Part shown: positions 1-9,504 of the stretch, in pieces
Numbering within the stretch: position 1 is the stretch's first letter
How the letters are laid out: every line of letters begins with the position of its first letter
Source of the DNA: Aquabacterium sp.
GTDB lineage: Bacteria; Pseudomonadota; Gammaproteobacteria; Burkholderiales; Burkholderiaceae_C
Assembly: GCF_021768455.1 (NCBI RefSeq)
Contig: NZ_JAIZVX010000017.1
Location: forward strand, 1-40,067
Direction: 5' to 3'
Length of the DNA stretch: 40,067 bases
Translations under genes and position numbers: made by a program
Notes under the pieces: generated by a model
What the model was told of the DNA's origin: nothing
The model's database searches: none
Seen by the model: only the letters and a program-made list of their open reading frames with translations

Positions 1-2
1 CC

Positions 3-1445
3 ATGACCTTCGACCAATTCCTCCGCATCGTCCGGGCCAGGTGGCTGCTGGTGATGGCCATCTTCCTCAGCATCGTCACCGTCACGCTCGTGGCCAGCCT
101 GATCTGGCCCAAGTCCTACACCGCCACGGCCAGCGTGATGGTCGACATGCGTCCCGATCCCGTGTCCGCCATCGCCTCGCTGTCCGGGGCGACCGCGATG
201 AACTTCGTGGCCACACAGGTCGACATCATCGGCAGCAAGCGGGTGGCGCAGCGCGTGGTCCGCACCATGGGCCTGGACCAATCCCCCGAGATGCGCGCAC
301 GCTGGATGAAGGAAACCAAGGGCCAGGGCGACATGGAAGCCTGGATCGCGACCATCCTCAGCAAGAACCTGGAGATCAAGCCCTCCCGCGAATCCAATGT
401 GATCGACATCATTTACGAAGGTGCCGACTCCAAGTTCGCCGCCGCCATGGCCAACACCTACGCCAAGGCCTACATCGAGGCCACGACCCAGCTGAAGGTC
501 GATCCGGCACGCCAGTACGCCGAGTTCTTCGAAGAACGCGCCCGCATCGCACGCGACAAGGTGGAACGCGCCCAGGCTCGCCTGGCCGAAGCGCAGAAGG
601 ACAAGAACATCATTGCCACGGAAGAGCGACTGGACGTCGAAACCCAGCGCCTGTCCGAACTCTCGCAGCAAGTGCTGGCCCTCAAGGCGCTGCGCGTCGA
701 GTCCAGCAACCGCGACAAACAGGCACGCAGCCGGCCTGAGCAAACCGCTGAAGTGCTCAACAACATGGTGGTGTCGACGCTGAAGAACCAGCTCGCATCA
801 CAGGAGGCCAACCTCAACCAGCTGTCCGAACGCCTGGGCGACCAGCACCCGCAGGTCATCGAACTCAAGGCGAACATCCAGAGCCTGCGCAGCAAGATCG
901 CGATGGAAACCTCGCGCGTGACCAACAGCGTGGGCCTCAACAACGCCGTGACCAGTTCGCGCGAGGCCGCCGCCAGTGCCGCCTACGAAGAGCAGCGCGC
1001 CAAGCTGCTGCGCCTGAAGGAAGAGCGCTCGCAGCTCGCCGTCCTGGAGCGCGAGGTCGAAAGCGCGCAGCGCGTCTACGACGCCATCCAGATGCGCCTG
1101 AGCCAGACCAACCTCGAAAGCAACAACAGCCAGTCCGGCGTCGTGCTGCTCAACGCCGCCACCGAACCGTCGACCCCTTCCTCGCCTCGCCTGGTGCTCA
1201 ACACCGCCCTGGCGACCGTGCTGGGTCTGCTGATCGCCCTGATCACGGTGCTGGGCATCGAGCTGATGGACCGCCGCGTGCGCAGCAGCTTCGACATCAT
1301 GGACACCCTCGAACTGCCCGTGCTGGGCGTGCTGCCAGGCCCCAACACCCCGGCGCACAAGCGCCTGCCCTGGCAGAAGAAACCGGCTCCTGGCCAATCG
1401 ACCAGTTCGGTCATCACCTCACTCAAGCGTGCCAACCCGGCCTGA
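3..1445 (+). CDS. epsF: EpsF-type (Wzz-family) chain-length determinant, copy 1
   Basis: This is an inner-membrane polysaccharide co-polymerase that sets EPS chain length with its cytoplasmic kinase partner. The 480-residue protein has a short cytoplasmic N-terminus and a first membrane segment near residues 14-34. A long periplasmic part follows, rich in Glu, Gln, Lys and Ala, with coiled-coil character at about 175-395. A Pro/Ser-rich PSSPR stretch then leads into the second membrane segment (about 397-422) and a basic tail. This Wzz layout matches the EpsF family of exosortase-linked EPS clusters. The first ATG lies two bases from the window edge; the protein looks complete, but an upstream start cannot be excluded. 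epsG follows 13 bases after the stop. A diverged second copy lies at 15592-17019. Confidence 0.9.
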   Translation: MTFDQFLRIVRARWLLVMAIFLSIVTVTLVASLIWPKSYTATASVMVDMRPDPVSAIASLSGATAMNFVATQVDIIGSKRVAQRVVRTMGLDQSPEMRARWMKETKGQGDMEAWIATILSKNLEIKPSRESNVIDIIYEGADSKFAAAMANTYAKAYIEATTQLKVDPARQYAEFFEERARIARDKVERAQARLAEAQKDKNIIATEERLDVETQRLSELSQQVLALKALRVESSNRDKQARSRPEQTAEVLNNMVVSTLKNQLASQEANLNQLSERLGDQHPQVIELKANIQSLRSKIAMETSRVTNSVGLNNAVTSSREAAASAAYEEQRAKLLRLKEERSQLAVLEREVESAQRVYDAIQMRLSQTNLESNNSQSGVVLLNAATEPSTPSSPRLVLNTALATVLGLLIALITVLGIELMDRRVRSSFDIMDTLELPVLGVLPGPNTPAHKRLPWQKKPAPGQSTSSVITSLKRANPA

Positions 1446-1458
1446 GGCAGCCTTCAAG

Positions 1459-2382
1459 ATGAGCAACCCCTCCTTCCAGCCGTCTCAGCACCCGTTCTCG
1501 CAGCCGGACCTCGACGCCAGCTTCCAGGACACGGAACACGTGCCGCGCGATCAATCCATTGGCGAGATCATCAGCCAGGCCAACAACCTGGGGCCTGAAC
1601 AGATCGAGCAGATCCTCGCCTACCAGCGCGAAAACGGAGGCCGGTTCGGTGAAGCCGCGGTGGCCCTGGGCCTGGTCAGCGCCGACGACGTCATGTGGGC
1701 CCTGGCCCAGCAGTTCCACTACCCCTACGCCAACGAAGGGCGCAGCAACCTGAATCCGGAACTGGTCGTGGCCACCCGCCCCTTCTCGGACCAGGCCGAG
1801 GCCTTCCGTGGCATCCGCAGCCACCTGATCATGAAGATGTTCAGCGACGAAGGACCTCGCCATGCCCTCGCCGTGATCAGCCCGGACAGCGGCGACGGCA
1901 AGTCCTTCTTCGCCGCCAACCTGGCCGTCGCGTTTTCCCAGCTGCAGGGCAAGACCCTGCTGATCGATGCCGACATGCGCAACCCGCGTCAGCATGAGCT
2001 CTTCAACCTCGAATACCGCGGCGGGGGCCTGTCTGCCGTGCTGTCAGGCCGGGCCGCCTCGAACGTCATCCGCTCGGTGCGCGACCTCTCCAACCTGTTT
2101 GTGCTTCCGGTGGGCGCCACGCCCCCCAACCCGCTGGAACTGCTCGAACGCCCGGCTTTCGAGTTGCTGATCCGCGAGCTGCGGACCAAATTCGACCGCA
2201 TCATCGTGGACACCCCGGCCGCCGCCGAAGGCACCGATGGCGCCGTGATCGCTGCCAAGTGTGGCGCGGCGCTGGTGATCGCCCGACAGGATCAGACCAA
2301 GGTCGAACAGCTGCAAAAAATGGTGCGCACCGTGAGCATGGGCTCCACGCGCATCGTGGGCACCGTGTTGAACGCCTACTGA
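1459..2382 (+). CDS. epsG: EpsG-type chain-length tyrosine kinase/ATPase with N-terminal MshEN-like domain, copy 1
   Basis: This cytoplasmic P-loop ATPase of the BY-kinase family works with EpsF in EPS polymerisation and export. The 307-residue protein has a Walker A motif GDGKS at 145-149, a Walker A' LLIDAD ending at D172 and a Walker B IIVDTP with D251. Its family signature PPNPLELL lies at 222-229. Residues 33-85 are two 24-residue units joined by five residues, the spacing of MshEN/GspE N-terminal domains. The usual C-terminal Tyr cluster of BY-kinases is missing; only the last residue is Tyr. I chose the ATG at 1459 over an in-frame ATG at 1429, which would overlap the epsF stop by 17 bases; a GAGG lies 11 bases upstream of 1459, a rather long spacing. 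Confidence 0.9.
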   Translation: MSNPSFQPSQHPFSQPDLDASFQDTEHVPRDQSIGEIISQANNLGPEQIEQILAYQRENGGRFGEAAVALGLVSADDVMWALAQQFHYPYANEGRSNLNPELVVATRPFSDQAEAFRGIRSHLIMKMFSDEGPRHALAVISPDSGDGKSFFAANLAVAFSQLQGKTLLIDADMRNPRQHELFNLEYRGGGLSAVLSGRAASNVIRSVRDLSNLFVLPVGATPPNPLELLERPAFELLIRELRTKFDRIIVDTPAAAEGTDGAVIAAKCGAALVIARQDQTKVEQLQKMVRTVSMGSTRIVGTVLNAY

Positions 2383-2397
2383 TCCACGGGCACGGCA

Positions 2398-2421
2398 GGC
2401 GCTGACCACCGGTTCAGCGCC
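2398..2421. repeat. Perfect 8-bp inverted repeat between convergent genes
   Basis: GGCGCTGA (2398-2405) is followed after 8 bases by its exact reverse complement TCAGCGCC (2414-2421), which includes the stop codon of the minus-strand glycosyltransferase. It sits where epsG (+) and the long minus-strand operon converge, so a bidirectional transcription stop is plausible. No T-run follows on either strand, so it is not a standard intrinsic terminator. Confidence 0.4.
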
Positions 2422-3544
2422 GCCCCATCGCCCACCACACCGCATCGCGGATGCCCTGGGCCGCATGGCCGTAGTCGAAGCGGGCGACACGCTCGACGCT
2501 GGCTGCGGCCTGGCGGGCGTACAGCGCGGGGTCAGACAGCAGGGCCACTGCCGCATCGACCCAGGCGTCCTGCTCCAGGGGCAGCACCCGGCCATTGACG
2601 CCGTCGACCACGAGATCCCCCGCCACACCGGCCACGTCGGACACCAGCACCGGCAAGCCCGCGGCACACGCTTCGTTGGCCACCACCCCCCAAGGGTCGA
2701 AGGTGGTGGGGAACAGCAGGAGCTTGGCCGAAGCGTAGTGCCCTGGCAGCGCGGCCTGCTTCACAAAGCCGGCAAACACCACGTCCACCTCGCCGCGCAT
2801 GCCGTCGGCACGCGCCTGCATCTCGGCCTGCAGCGGCCCGGAGCCCAGCAGGAGCAGCCGAACAGGGCGCCCCAGCCGACGGGCCACCTGCTGCGCCACG
2901 TCCATGGCAAACAAGGGCTGTTTCAAGGCCACAAAGCGGGCGCTGAAGACAAAGTCGAAGGTCTTCTCAGACCAGGGCCGCGGCGCATAGGCCACGTTGT
3001 TGGCACACAGATGCGACTGGAACAAGGCCTGGCCCTGCCCACCGCCCACGTCATAGGAGCGGTAGAGGGCGAGCGAGCCCTCGCTGGCCCCGATGAAGGC
3101 CTGGCTGCCGCGGTACACCACACGGCGAATGAAGCGGTGCACGCCGCTCAAGGTCGCGCTCTCGGAGACCAGGGTGCCGTCCGTCATCGGGATGTGCCGC
3201 AGCCCGTGCCAGCGGGCAAAGGCGTAAGCCACGAGGAAGGTCGGGTTGAAACCCGTGGTGATCACCACGTCGGGCGCAAAGCGCTTCAGCGCCGACCACG
3301 CATCCGGGTTGCAATGGATGTAGCGACCGCGGTAAGTGATGAACTTTTCGCTCAGGAAGACCTGCTGAAAGCCTCCGCCCTGCAGGTCCCATTCGCGATC
3401 CGGCTCACGGCCACTGCAAAAGAACACGCAGAGCTCGATGCCCGGTTGCGCCACCAGGCGCTCGTACACCGGCAGCCGGTAGGGCGCCGGGATGTTGGTG
3501 ACCATCGCCACCCTGACGGGCCGCTGGCCCTGGTCTTCATTCAT
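2414..3544 (-). CDS. GT4-like glycosyltransferase
   Basis: Predicted cytoplasmic GT-B fold glycosyltransferase of 376 residues, the last gene of the minus-strand operon. The N-terminal Rossmann half opens VRVAMVTNIPAPYRLPVY, typical of GT4 enzymes that use nucleotide sugars. The C-terminal half carries the donor-site region PTTFDPWGVVANEA, where an Asp stands in for the first Glu of the usual E-x7-E motif. It is followed by AAGLPVLVSDVAG and a conserved-looking VDGVNGRVLP loop. Its start overlaps the glycosidase gene upstream by 8 bases, so the two are probably translationally coupled. Donor and acceptor sugars cannot be read from the sequence. Confidence 0.85.
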   Translation of the reverse strand: MNEDQGQRPVRVAMVTNIPAPYRLPVYERLVAQPGIELCVFFCSGREPDREWDLQGGGFQQVFLSEKFITYRGRYIHCNPDAWSALKRFAPDVVITTGFNPTFLVAYAFARWHGLRHIPMTDGTLVSESATLSGVHRFIRRVVYRGSQAFIGASEGSLALYRSYDVGGGQGQALFQSHLCANNVAYAPRPWSEKTFDFVFSARFVALKQPLFAMDVAQQVARRLGRPVRLLLLGSGPLQAEMQARADGMRGEVDVVFAGFVKQAALPGHYASAKLLLFPTTFDPWGVVANEACAAGLPVLVSDVAGVAGDLVVDGVNGRVLPLEQDAWVDAAVALLSDPALYARQAAASVERVARFDYGHAAQGIRDAVWWAMGRR

Positions 3545-5546
3545 GGTCTACCCGCCCGAAATCTGCGGTGGCCTCGCTCACCCGCCGGACCATCACGGGA
3601 TCCAGCCTGAGTGTCCCGTTGGGGTCCACCTGGGTCATGCGAATGAAACTGCCACCTGGTCGGCAACGCGGATCGTTGCTCTCGTGGTCAAAGGAATACA
3701 GAGCGAGCAAGGACACGCCGAACGCCCTGAATTCGGCGATGGCATCGTAAAGGGCCTCGGCGGCCTCCTCGGAGGGCATGCGGCCGAACACCGTGGGGTG
3801 CGCCAGACCGGGCTGGAGCAGGCAACTGGACAGCCCGTATTCGGTCACGGCCAAAGGCTTGTTCACGCCGTGTTTGCGTCCCATGGCCACCATGTCGTCC
3901 AGCGCATCCCGCAGGCGAGGCGCCCCATAGTCGCGCCCGAAGCGGTCCTGCGCCAGGCGATCGTAAACGTGCGAGCCAACCAGATCGCAGAACTGGTGGA
4001 TCGGCTCGCCATCCGATGTTCTGGCGCTGTAGACGATGTCGAGGTTGCCCGGCTTGTCCGCCTGCGGACAGATCACCAGCACCTTCGGGTCCACCGCCTT
4101 GGTGGCGATGGCGACCGCTTTGCACAAGTCGGCCAGGTCCGTCTGTGTGCCAGTGAAGAAAGCGGGGTTGTTCGGCTCGTTCCAGCACTCGGAGGCCAGC
4201 ACCCGCCCCTTGAAGCGCAGCAGGGTCTCCCGCACCATGCGCTGGTAGGCCCCGCGGTAAGCCATGGCGGGCGGCGCCGCATTGCCCGGCAGGCCCATGG
4301 CCGCTGGCTGATCAGGCTGGGCACTCGCCCACCTCGGTGAGCCCGAAAACGTGAACACCAGGCGACGCTCGCCAGGTTGGGCGTGGAAGTGCGCCCACCT
4401 GGTGACGCCCCGCCAATCGTACTGGTCGGGCCCGGTCCACCACTGGGTCAGGTAGGTTTCGTCACTGGCCAGGCTGCGGGCAAACTGGTATCGAAGGCGC
4501 AATGGTCCCAGGCTCGCTTCGCTGCGCCCCGGGTAGCGGTGAAAAGCCATGCCGAGCCACATGCCCGCCGAGGGCCGGACCTGCACCTCGCCCAAGCGGC
4601 GCTTCAAGCCCATGTCCGGCACCTCGTAGACGACCCCGTAGGTTCCCACGGGCAAACCGCGCGGCAGTCGCGGGCGCCAGACGTCCCGCGTCACCCCGCC
4701 GTGCACAAAGCCCAAGGGCTGTGCGCTGTCAAACACCGCGCCAACCTTGCCCTGCGTGTCCACCAGCGACAGGCGCGAACGCCCCCCCTTCTGCCCCGGG
4801 CGGCCAGCCACCTCCACGGTCAGGGGCCAGATCTGCCCCGGCGCCAGGGCGGGGATGGGGCGCGACAGCGGCAGCACCTCGGCTTCAGAACGAGGCCGCT
4901 CGGCGGTCATGGTCACGTCGCTCACACGGAGCCTCACCGTGGCCCCTGCCGGGATGTTGTAGACCGACAGCCGCGGATACAGCGATCCGGGCAGCACACC
5001 GGTGCCCGGGTCAGGCTCTCCGCTCACGTGGCCCGCCGACAGGACCTGCGACTCCCCCACCCAGACCTTGTACTCACCCGTGGCCGGCACGAAGTCAGAG
5101 AGGTAGGCATCGTCCGCCCGGTAGAACTGAAACCCCAGCCCGAGGATCACGGGCGCCTGCACCCCCTGGGCGCTCACCTGGGCAGACAGACACAAACGCT
5201 CGCCCCCCTGAACCGGTCTGCGCTGGCTGCTCAGGAACAAGGTGTAGTGGGCCGACTGCCCCGAACGGTTCACCAGTTCCACGTCCACATGAGCGCGTCC
5301 GGAAGGTCCCTGACCATACCGATAACCAACGGTCAGGGTCCCAGCAGGGTCACGCCGGCCGGATTGAAGGTCGTACGAGATGCCATGGAAGGTGTCTTTC
5401 GGCGCCTCGCCAGGCACCCCTTGCAGTCCCGGATTGCGCAGGAGGTTGGACAGGGGGGCCACACTGGCCGCAAAGACCCCGTGCCCGGCCCAGGCGGAGA
5501 GCACCCACAGCCAGCCTGCCACCCACCAGCCGCGCCATCCCTTCAT
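3537..5546 (-). CDS. Secreted clan GH-A glycoside hydrolase (PslG-like role)
   Basis: Predicted exported glycosidase of 669 residues. An N-terminal signal peptide (about 1-27, hydrophobic and Trp-rich, AxA-like end) is followed by a beta-rich region (about 30-325) that may bind carbohydrate. The C-terminal catalytic TIM barrel spans about 328-650. Clan GH-A signatures are visible: WNEPN at 455-459 with E457 as likely acid/base, and VTEYG at 567-571 with E569 as likely nucleophile. The start is the ATG at 5546, in an ATGA overlap with the flippase stop; the open frame continues upstream only as an antisense-frame artefact over the flippase. PslG, a GH39-type enzyme of the Psl locus, is the closest known analogy: a hydrolase encoded among EPS synthesis genes that trims or releases chains. 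The substrate here is unknown. Confidence 0.8.
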   Translation of the reverse strand: MKGWRGWWVAGWLWVLSAWAGHGVFAASVAPLSNLLRNPGLQGVPGEAPKDTFHGISYDLQSGRRDPAGTLTVGYRYGQGPSGRAHVDVELVNRSGQSAHYTLFLSSQRRPVQGGERLCLSAQVSAQGVQAPVILGLGFQFYRADDAYLSDFVPATGEYKVWVGESQVLSAGHVSGEPDPGTGVLPGSLYPRLSVYNIPAGATVRLRVSDVTMTAERPRSEAEVLPLSRPIPALAPGQIWPLTVEVAGRPGQKGGRSRLSLVDTQGKVGAVFDSAQPLGFVHGGVTRDVWRPRLPRGLPVGTYGVVYEVPDMGLKRRLGEVQVRPSAGMWLGMAFHRYPGRSEASLGPLRLRYQFARSLASDETYLTQWWTGPDQYDWRGVTRWAHFHAQPGERRLVFTFSGSPRWASAQPDQPAAMGLPGNAAPPAMAYRGAYQRMVRETLLRFKGRVLASECWNEPNNPAFFTGTQTDLADLCKAVAIATKAVDPKVLVICPQADKPGNLDIVYSARTSDGEPIHQFCDLVGSHVYDRLAQDRFGRDYGAPRLRDALDDMVAMGRKHGVNKPLAVTEYGLSSCLLQPGLAHPTVFGRMPSEEAAEALYDAIAEFRAFGVSLLALYSFDHESNDPRCRPGGSFIRMTQVDPNGTLRLDPVMVRRVSEATADFGRVDHE

Positions 5547-6844
5547 GTGGCCACCTCGCGATGGAACAGGCCCAGGCGCCGGAACCAGGCCATCACCATC
5601 ACGGCCATCAAGGCAATCGCCAACAGGTTCCCCAAGGCAACCGCCAGGATCGAATGCGGGATCAGCACCCAGGTCAAACCCATCTGTGCCACATAGGCCA
5701 GCACCGACATGAGCAGCCAGGGGCGTTGCGAGCCCAGGCAGAAGAACACGCGCTCGCCAACAAAGTTGACGCTGCTGAGCGCAGACGCCGCGGCATTGAT
5801 CGCAAACAGGGCCACGAGGGTCTGCCGGTCGACCTTGTAGAGGTCGGCCACCAGCCCGGCCCCCGCCCACACCAGGCAGGCGGCCCCCATCGACACCACG
5901 CCACAGCGCTTGAATTGCCGCACCAGCTCGGCGCCCAGGGCCCCTGCCGATTGGCCATGCGCCACCGCCAGGGCTCGCATCACACGCCCCCCCCAGCTCG
6001 ACAAGGGCAGCTGCATGAGGGCCATCCACTGCAGGCCGATGGCCACCAGCCCCAGTCCGGCATGCCCGTGAAAGCGCTCCGCGAGGTAGATGCAGGAAAT
6101 CCAGTTGGTGGCGTTGTTGAGCACGGTCGCCAGGATGTTCGGGATGGCCTGGCGCCATTGCTGCCGGGCCTCGCCCGCCATCGAAGCGGCCTGCTCCTGA
6201 GCATCCTCGCTCTCGCCGGCCCGGCGCCAAAGCCACAGCCCCAGCAACACACCCGGCAGCAGCGCCACGCCCACCGCCTGCCACAGACCGCCCGCCACGC
6301 CCCAGACGGCAATGAGGGGATAGGCCAGCAACAAGGCCACCAGGGTCACGGCACTCACCACCCAGGACGCCTGCAAGGACAGGGCCGCGCCATGGCACAG
6401 CCCCACCACGGTCTGGGTCAGCACCTGCCCCAGGACCATGCCCGCCGCCACGGTCATCACGCTGTGCCACGCCAGCAGACCCGAGCGCCCCAACCCAGAC
6501 ACGCTCAGCATGCCCCAGCACAGTGCCACCGACATCAGCGCGCTGGCCAGCGCCACGCCCCATTGGGCACGCAACAGGCGCCGCATGGGCAGGCTCGCGT
6601 GATGCCGCGCGGCCAGGATCGTGGCGTTGTTGGCCAGCACGGCAGACATCGGTGTGGTCGGGCTCGCACTGGTGATCAGGAGGCCCGAATACAGGCCCAG
6701 GGCCTGCACCCCACCCAGCCGGGACATCAGCAAGGACACCACAAAGCCCAACAGGCGCGAGCCGAGGTTGGAGGCCAGCAACCAGGCCTCCGGCGAGCGC
6801 CGCCATGCCCAGACCCGTGCCAGGGCCGTGACGCGTGTCGTCAT
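5543..6844 (-). CDS. Polysaccharide flippase (Wzx/MATE-like), copy 1
   Basis: Inner-membrane protein of 433 residues with about 12 hydrophobic segments and short basic loops, as in oligosaccharide flippases that move lipid-linked repeat units to the periplasmic face. The opening region WLLASNLGSRLLGFVVSLLM resembles the first helix of the polysaccharide-synthesis transporter family. I chose the ATG at 6844, which is 4 bases after the polymerase stop; a longer open frame to 6973 would add a basic, Trp/Arg-rich stretch overlapping the polymerase and is not protein-like. Its stop overlaps the glycosidase start (ATGA). It lies between the polymerase and the glycosidase, fitting a Wzx/Wzy-dependent pathway. 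Confidence 0.85.
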   Translation of the reverse strand: MTTRVTALARVWAWRRSPEAWLLASNLGSRLLGFVVSLLMSRLGGVQALGLYSGLLITSASPTTPMSAVLANNATILAARHHASLPMRRLLRAQWGVALASALMSVALCWGMLSVSGLGRSGLLAWHSVMTVAAGMVLGQVLTQTVVGLCHGAALSLQASWVVSAVTLVALLLAYPLIAVWGVAGGLWQAVGVALLPGVLLGLWLWRRAGESEDAQEQAASMAGEARQQWRQAIPNILATVLNNATNWISCIYLAERFHGHAGLGLVAIGLQWMALMQLPLSSWGGRVMRALAVAHGQSAGALGAELVRQFKRCGVVSMGAACLVWAGAGLVADLYKVDRQTLVALFAINAAASALSSVNFVGERVFFCLGSQRPWLLMSVLAYVAQMGLTWVLIPHSILAVALGNLLAIALMAVMVMAWFRRLGLFHREVAT

Positions 6845-6848
6845 CGCC

Positions 6849-8366
6849 TCAGCCCAGGGCCTGGATGCGCGCCATCCGCCGCTGCCCCGCCTCGCGGACC
6901 TGCAGCGCCACGAACACGTAAGTCGCCACACACAGCCCCAGCACCACGGTCGATGGCGCAGCCGTGCCCGCAAAGGCGCGCTCCACCAGGGAATGCACCC
7001 ACAGCATCATGATGCAACGCAAGGCGCAAACCGACCACTCCTTGGTCTCTTCGCTCCGGAACGGGCTGACCGCGCTGCCCACGAACCGCAGCAAGCCCAC
7101 GGTGGCCATCACGAACACGACCGTCAACATCAGCGTGCCCACCAGGCCCACGCTGATCATGCTCTCGAGCACGTAGTTGTGAGCCGTGGTCGTGGTGTTG
7201 CCCCAGGCGTCAAAAAAGACCTTGGGCAGCTCGACCCGCACGCTGCCCAGTCCATAACCGAACCACAGCTTGGCCTGGATGAGCTTCACGCTGGCCACCC
7301 AGATGTCGCTGCGCCCGGTGAAGCTGGTGATCTCGTGCACATTGCCGCTGCGCGACACGAACTCCACCACCAGGGCGGCCAGGTTCTTCATCAACGAAGG
7401 GATGAGCAAGGTCACGGCGGCCAGGCTGGCACCCAGGGCAACCATCAACAGGGTGAGGATGCCCTGCTGCCGGCGGATGACGGCCACCGCGGCCACGCCG
7501 GCCACCGCACCGATCATCGAAGACCGGCTGTTGGTCAGGACCAGCGCCACCAGCAGGGTGAGGATGAAGACCCCGTGCAGGCGTTTCCACCACGCCCCCT
7601 GCGCACGCTTGAACATCGAAAGCCCGATGATGATCCCCACGGCCATGATGGGCCCCAGGCTGTTGGCCGAGCCCGTCACGCCCCGCAAGCGGAAGGCGCC
7701 CGGGTCCGCCAGGTCACGCGCCATCATGGGCAGCGTGGCCAACAGGATCAGGGACAGGACACTGGCCAGCACGGCCGCGCTGTACATGCCCACCCAATAC
7801 GCCGCCAGCCCCTTCTCAGAGCGCGATGCCGCCTGGGCCGTGCCCAGGGCAATGCCGATCAGGGCCATGCCCGAACCGATGCCCAGCGCCTTGGCGCTCG
7901 AGTAGGACGCCGTGAACGCCGCAAAGAGCGCATAAGCCAGCCACCAGCCCAGCACCGGATGACGCGTCGTCTTGCTCAGGCCATTGAACAGCCCGTAACC
8001 CAGCAAGAGGGCGGCAATCAAGCCTTTCACCATGGACTGCAGGTCGGTGCCACCGCCCCCCACCAGGCCCTGGCGCAAGGTGAAGTCCTGCGCGAAATAC
8101 AGCAGAGACAGGGCAAACACCCCCACCCAGGGAGGCGGGTTGATGATGTAACCCAGGCCAAAGAACAACAGCAGGAACAGGCTGCCCAGGAAAATGGGCA
8201 ACTGCAACAGGAAGAACTGTCCGGCCATGATCGCCCACGCCAGGTCGACCACCAGCGTCAGCAGGGCCAGGAGCGAGATGACACCGGCAAACGCCCGAGA
8301 CCGCCTGCCCGGCCTGAACACGGGCAAGGTGCCCGCGCCCAGGGCCGCGTCACTCGTAGTGGTCAT
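6849..8366 (-). CDS. O-antigen ligase/Wzy-like polysaccharide polymerase, copy 1
   Basis: Inner-membrane protein of 505 residues with 10 or more hydrophobic segments. It has the loop pattern of the O-antigen ligase/polymerase family: [12 protein letters not shown], then LTNSRSS, then the periplasmic-loop region SFTGRSDIW followed by [10 protein letters not shown] and TTAHNYVLE. The conserved Arg and His residues of these loops are present. It is the likely polymerase of lipid-linked repeats for the first EPS module; ligase activity cannot be excluded. The start at 8366 overlaps the end of gmd by 17 bases, and the flippase begins 4 bases after its stop, so it is embedded in the operon. Confidence 0.85.
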   Translation of the reverse strand: MTTTSDAALGAGTLPVFRPGRRSRAFAGVISLLALLTLVVDLAWAIMAGQFFLLQLPIFLGSLFLLLFFGLGYIINPPPWVGVFALSLLYFAQDFTLRQGLVGGGGTDLQSMVKGLIAALLLGYGLFNGLSKTTRHPVLGWWLAYALFAAFTASYSSAKALGIGSGMALIGIALGTAQAASRSEKGLAAYWVGMYSAAVLASVLSLILLATLPMMARDLADPGAFRLRGVTGSANSLGPIMAVGIIIGLSMFKRAQGAWWKRLHGVFILTLLVALVLTNSRSSMIGAVAGVAAVAVIRRQQGILTLLMVALGASLAAVTLLIPSLMKNLAALVVEFVSRSGNVHEITSFTGRSDIWVASVKLIQAKLWFGYGLGSVRVELPKVFFDAWGNTTTTAHNYVLESMISVGLVGTLMLTVVFVMATVGLLRFVGSAVSPFRSEETKEWSVCALRCIMMLWVHSLVERAFAGTAAPSTVVLGLCVATYVFVALQVREAGQRRMARIQALG

Positions 8367-9480
8367 ACGCTTGGTAGCCGGCCTGCTTGACCAGGCTGTC
8401 GCGCTTGGCGCTGGTGTAGTCGCTCTGCATCATCTCGGCCACCAGTTCGGGCAGCGTGATCTTGGGCGTCCAGCCCAGCTTGGCCTTGGCCTTGGCCGGG
8501 TCGCCCAGCAGGGTTTCCACTTCGGTGGGGCGGTAGTAACGCGGGTCGACCTTCACGATCACGTCACCCACCTTGCAGGTGGCCAGCATTTCACCGTTCA
8601 CCGGCTCGACCTTCACCACCTTGCCCACTTCCGCTTCGCCCTCGCCTTCAAAGGCCAGGGTGATGCCCAGCTCCTTGGCCGAGAACTCGACGAACTGGCG
8701 CACGCTGTACTGCACACCCGTGGCGATCACGAAGTCTTCGGCGTGGTCCTGCTGCAGCATCATCCACTGCATCTCGACGTAGTCTTTGGCGTGGCCCCAG
8801 TCGCGCAGGGCGCTCATGTTGCCCAGGTACAGGCAGTCCTGCAGGCCCAGGGCGATGCGGCTGATGGCGCGCGTGATCTTGCGCGTGACGAAGGTTTCGC
8901 CGCGCACCGGGCTCTCGTGGTTGAAGAGCACGCCGTTGCAGGCGTACATGCCGTAGGCCTCGCGGTAGTTCACCGTGATCCAGTAGGCGTACATCTTGGC
9001 CACGGCGTAGGGGCTGCGTGGGTAGAAGGGCGTGGTTTCCTTCTGGGGAATTTCCTGGACCAGGCCATACAGCTCGGAGGTCGAAGCCTGGTAGAACCGG
9101 GTCTTCTTCTCCAGGCCCAGGATGCGGATGGCTTCCAGCAGGCGCAGGGCGCCCAGGCCATCGGCGTTCGCCGTGTACTCGGGCTCTTCAAAACTCACGC
9201 CCACGTGGCTTTGGGCGGCCAGGTTGTAGATCTCGTCAGGCTGCACCTTCTGCACGATGCGCACCAGGCTGGTGGAGTCGGTCAGGTCGCCGTAGTGCAG
9301 CACAAAGTTGCGGTTGTCGACGTGCGGGTCCTGGTAGAGGTGGTCGATCCGGTCGGTGTTGAACAGGCTGGAGCGGCGCTTGATGCCGTGCACCTCATAG
9401 CCCTTGTTCAGCAGGAATTCGGCCAGGTAGGAGCCGTCTTGGCCGGTCACGCCGGTGATCAGTGCAATTTTTTTGGTCAT
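8350..9480 (-). CDS. gmd: GDP-mannose 4,6-dehydratase
   Basis: Converts GDP-D-mannose to GDP-4-keto-6-deoxy-D-mannose, the first step toward GDP-L-fucose and other 6-deoxyhexoses. The 376-residue protein is full length for the family. It shows the Rossmann motif GVTGQDG at 10-16, [15 protein letters not shown] at 86-100, the catalytic TSE region at 134-136 and YAVAK with Tyr158 and Lys162. The segments [16 protein letters not shown] and [16 protein letters not shown] are near-diagnostic for Gmd. It begins 24 bases after the epsI stop. The enzyme for the next step, Fcl, is encoded in the opposite divergent operon at 13759-14691. Confidence 0.97.
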   Translation of the reverse strand: MTKKIALITGVTGQDGSYLAEFLLNKGYEVHGIKRRSSLFNTDRIDHLYQDPHVDNRNFVLHYGDLTDSTSLVRIVQKVQPDEIYNLAAQSHVGVSFEEPEYTANADGLGALRLLEAIRILGLEKKTRFYQASTSELYGLVQEIPQKETTPFYPRSPYAVAKMYAYWITVNYREAYGMYACNGVLFNHESPVRGETFVTRKITRAISRIALGLQDCLYLGNMSALRDWGHAKDYVEMQWMMLQQDHAEDFVIATGVQYSVRQFVEFSAKELGITLAFEGEGEAEVGKVVKVEPVNGEMLATCKVGDVIVKVDPRYYRPTEVETLLGDPAKAKAKLGWTPKITLPELVAEMMQSDYTSAKRDSLVKQAGYQAYDHYE

Positions 9481-9504
9481 GTCAACAGTATCGAATGTGG
9501 CCCA

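Noticed and set aside
5547-6806. Upstream extension of the glycosidase frame over the flippase
   Set aside because: The extension is Gly/Ala/Arg-rich and lies in a different frame over a well-formed flippase; the signal peptide at the ATG at 5546 marks the true start.
4502-7012. Long plus-strand open frame (about 830 codons) opposite the glycosidase and flippase
   Set aside because: Composition is Pro/Arg/His/Gln-rich without domains; it mirrors GC-rich codons of the real minus-strand genes.
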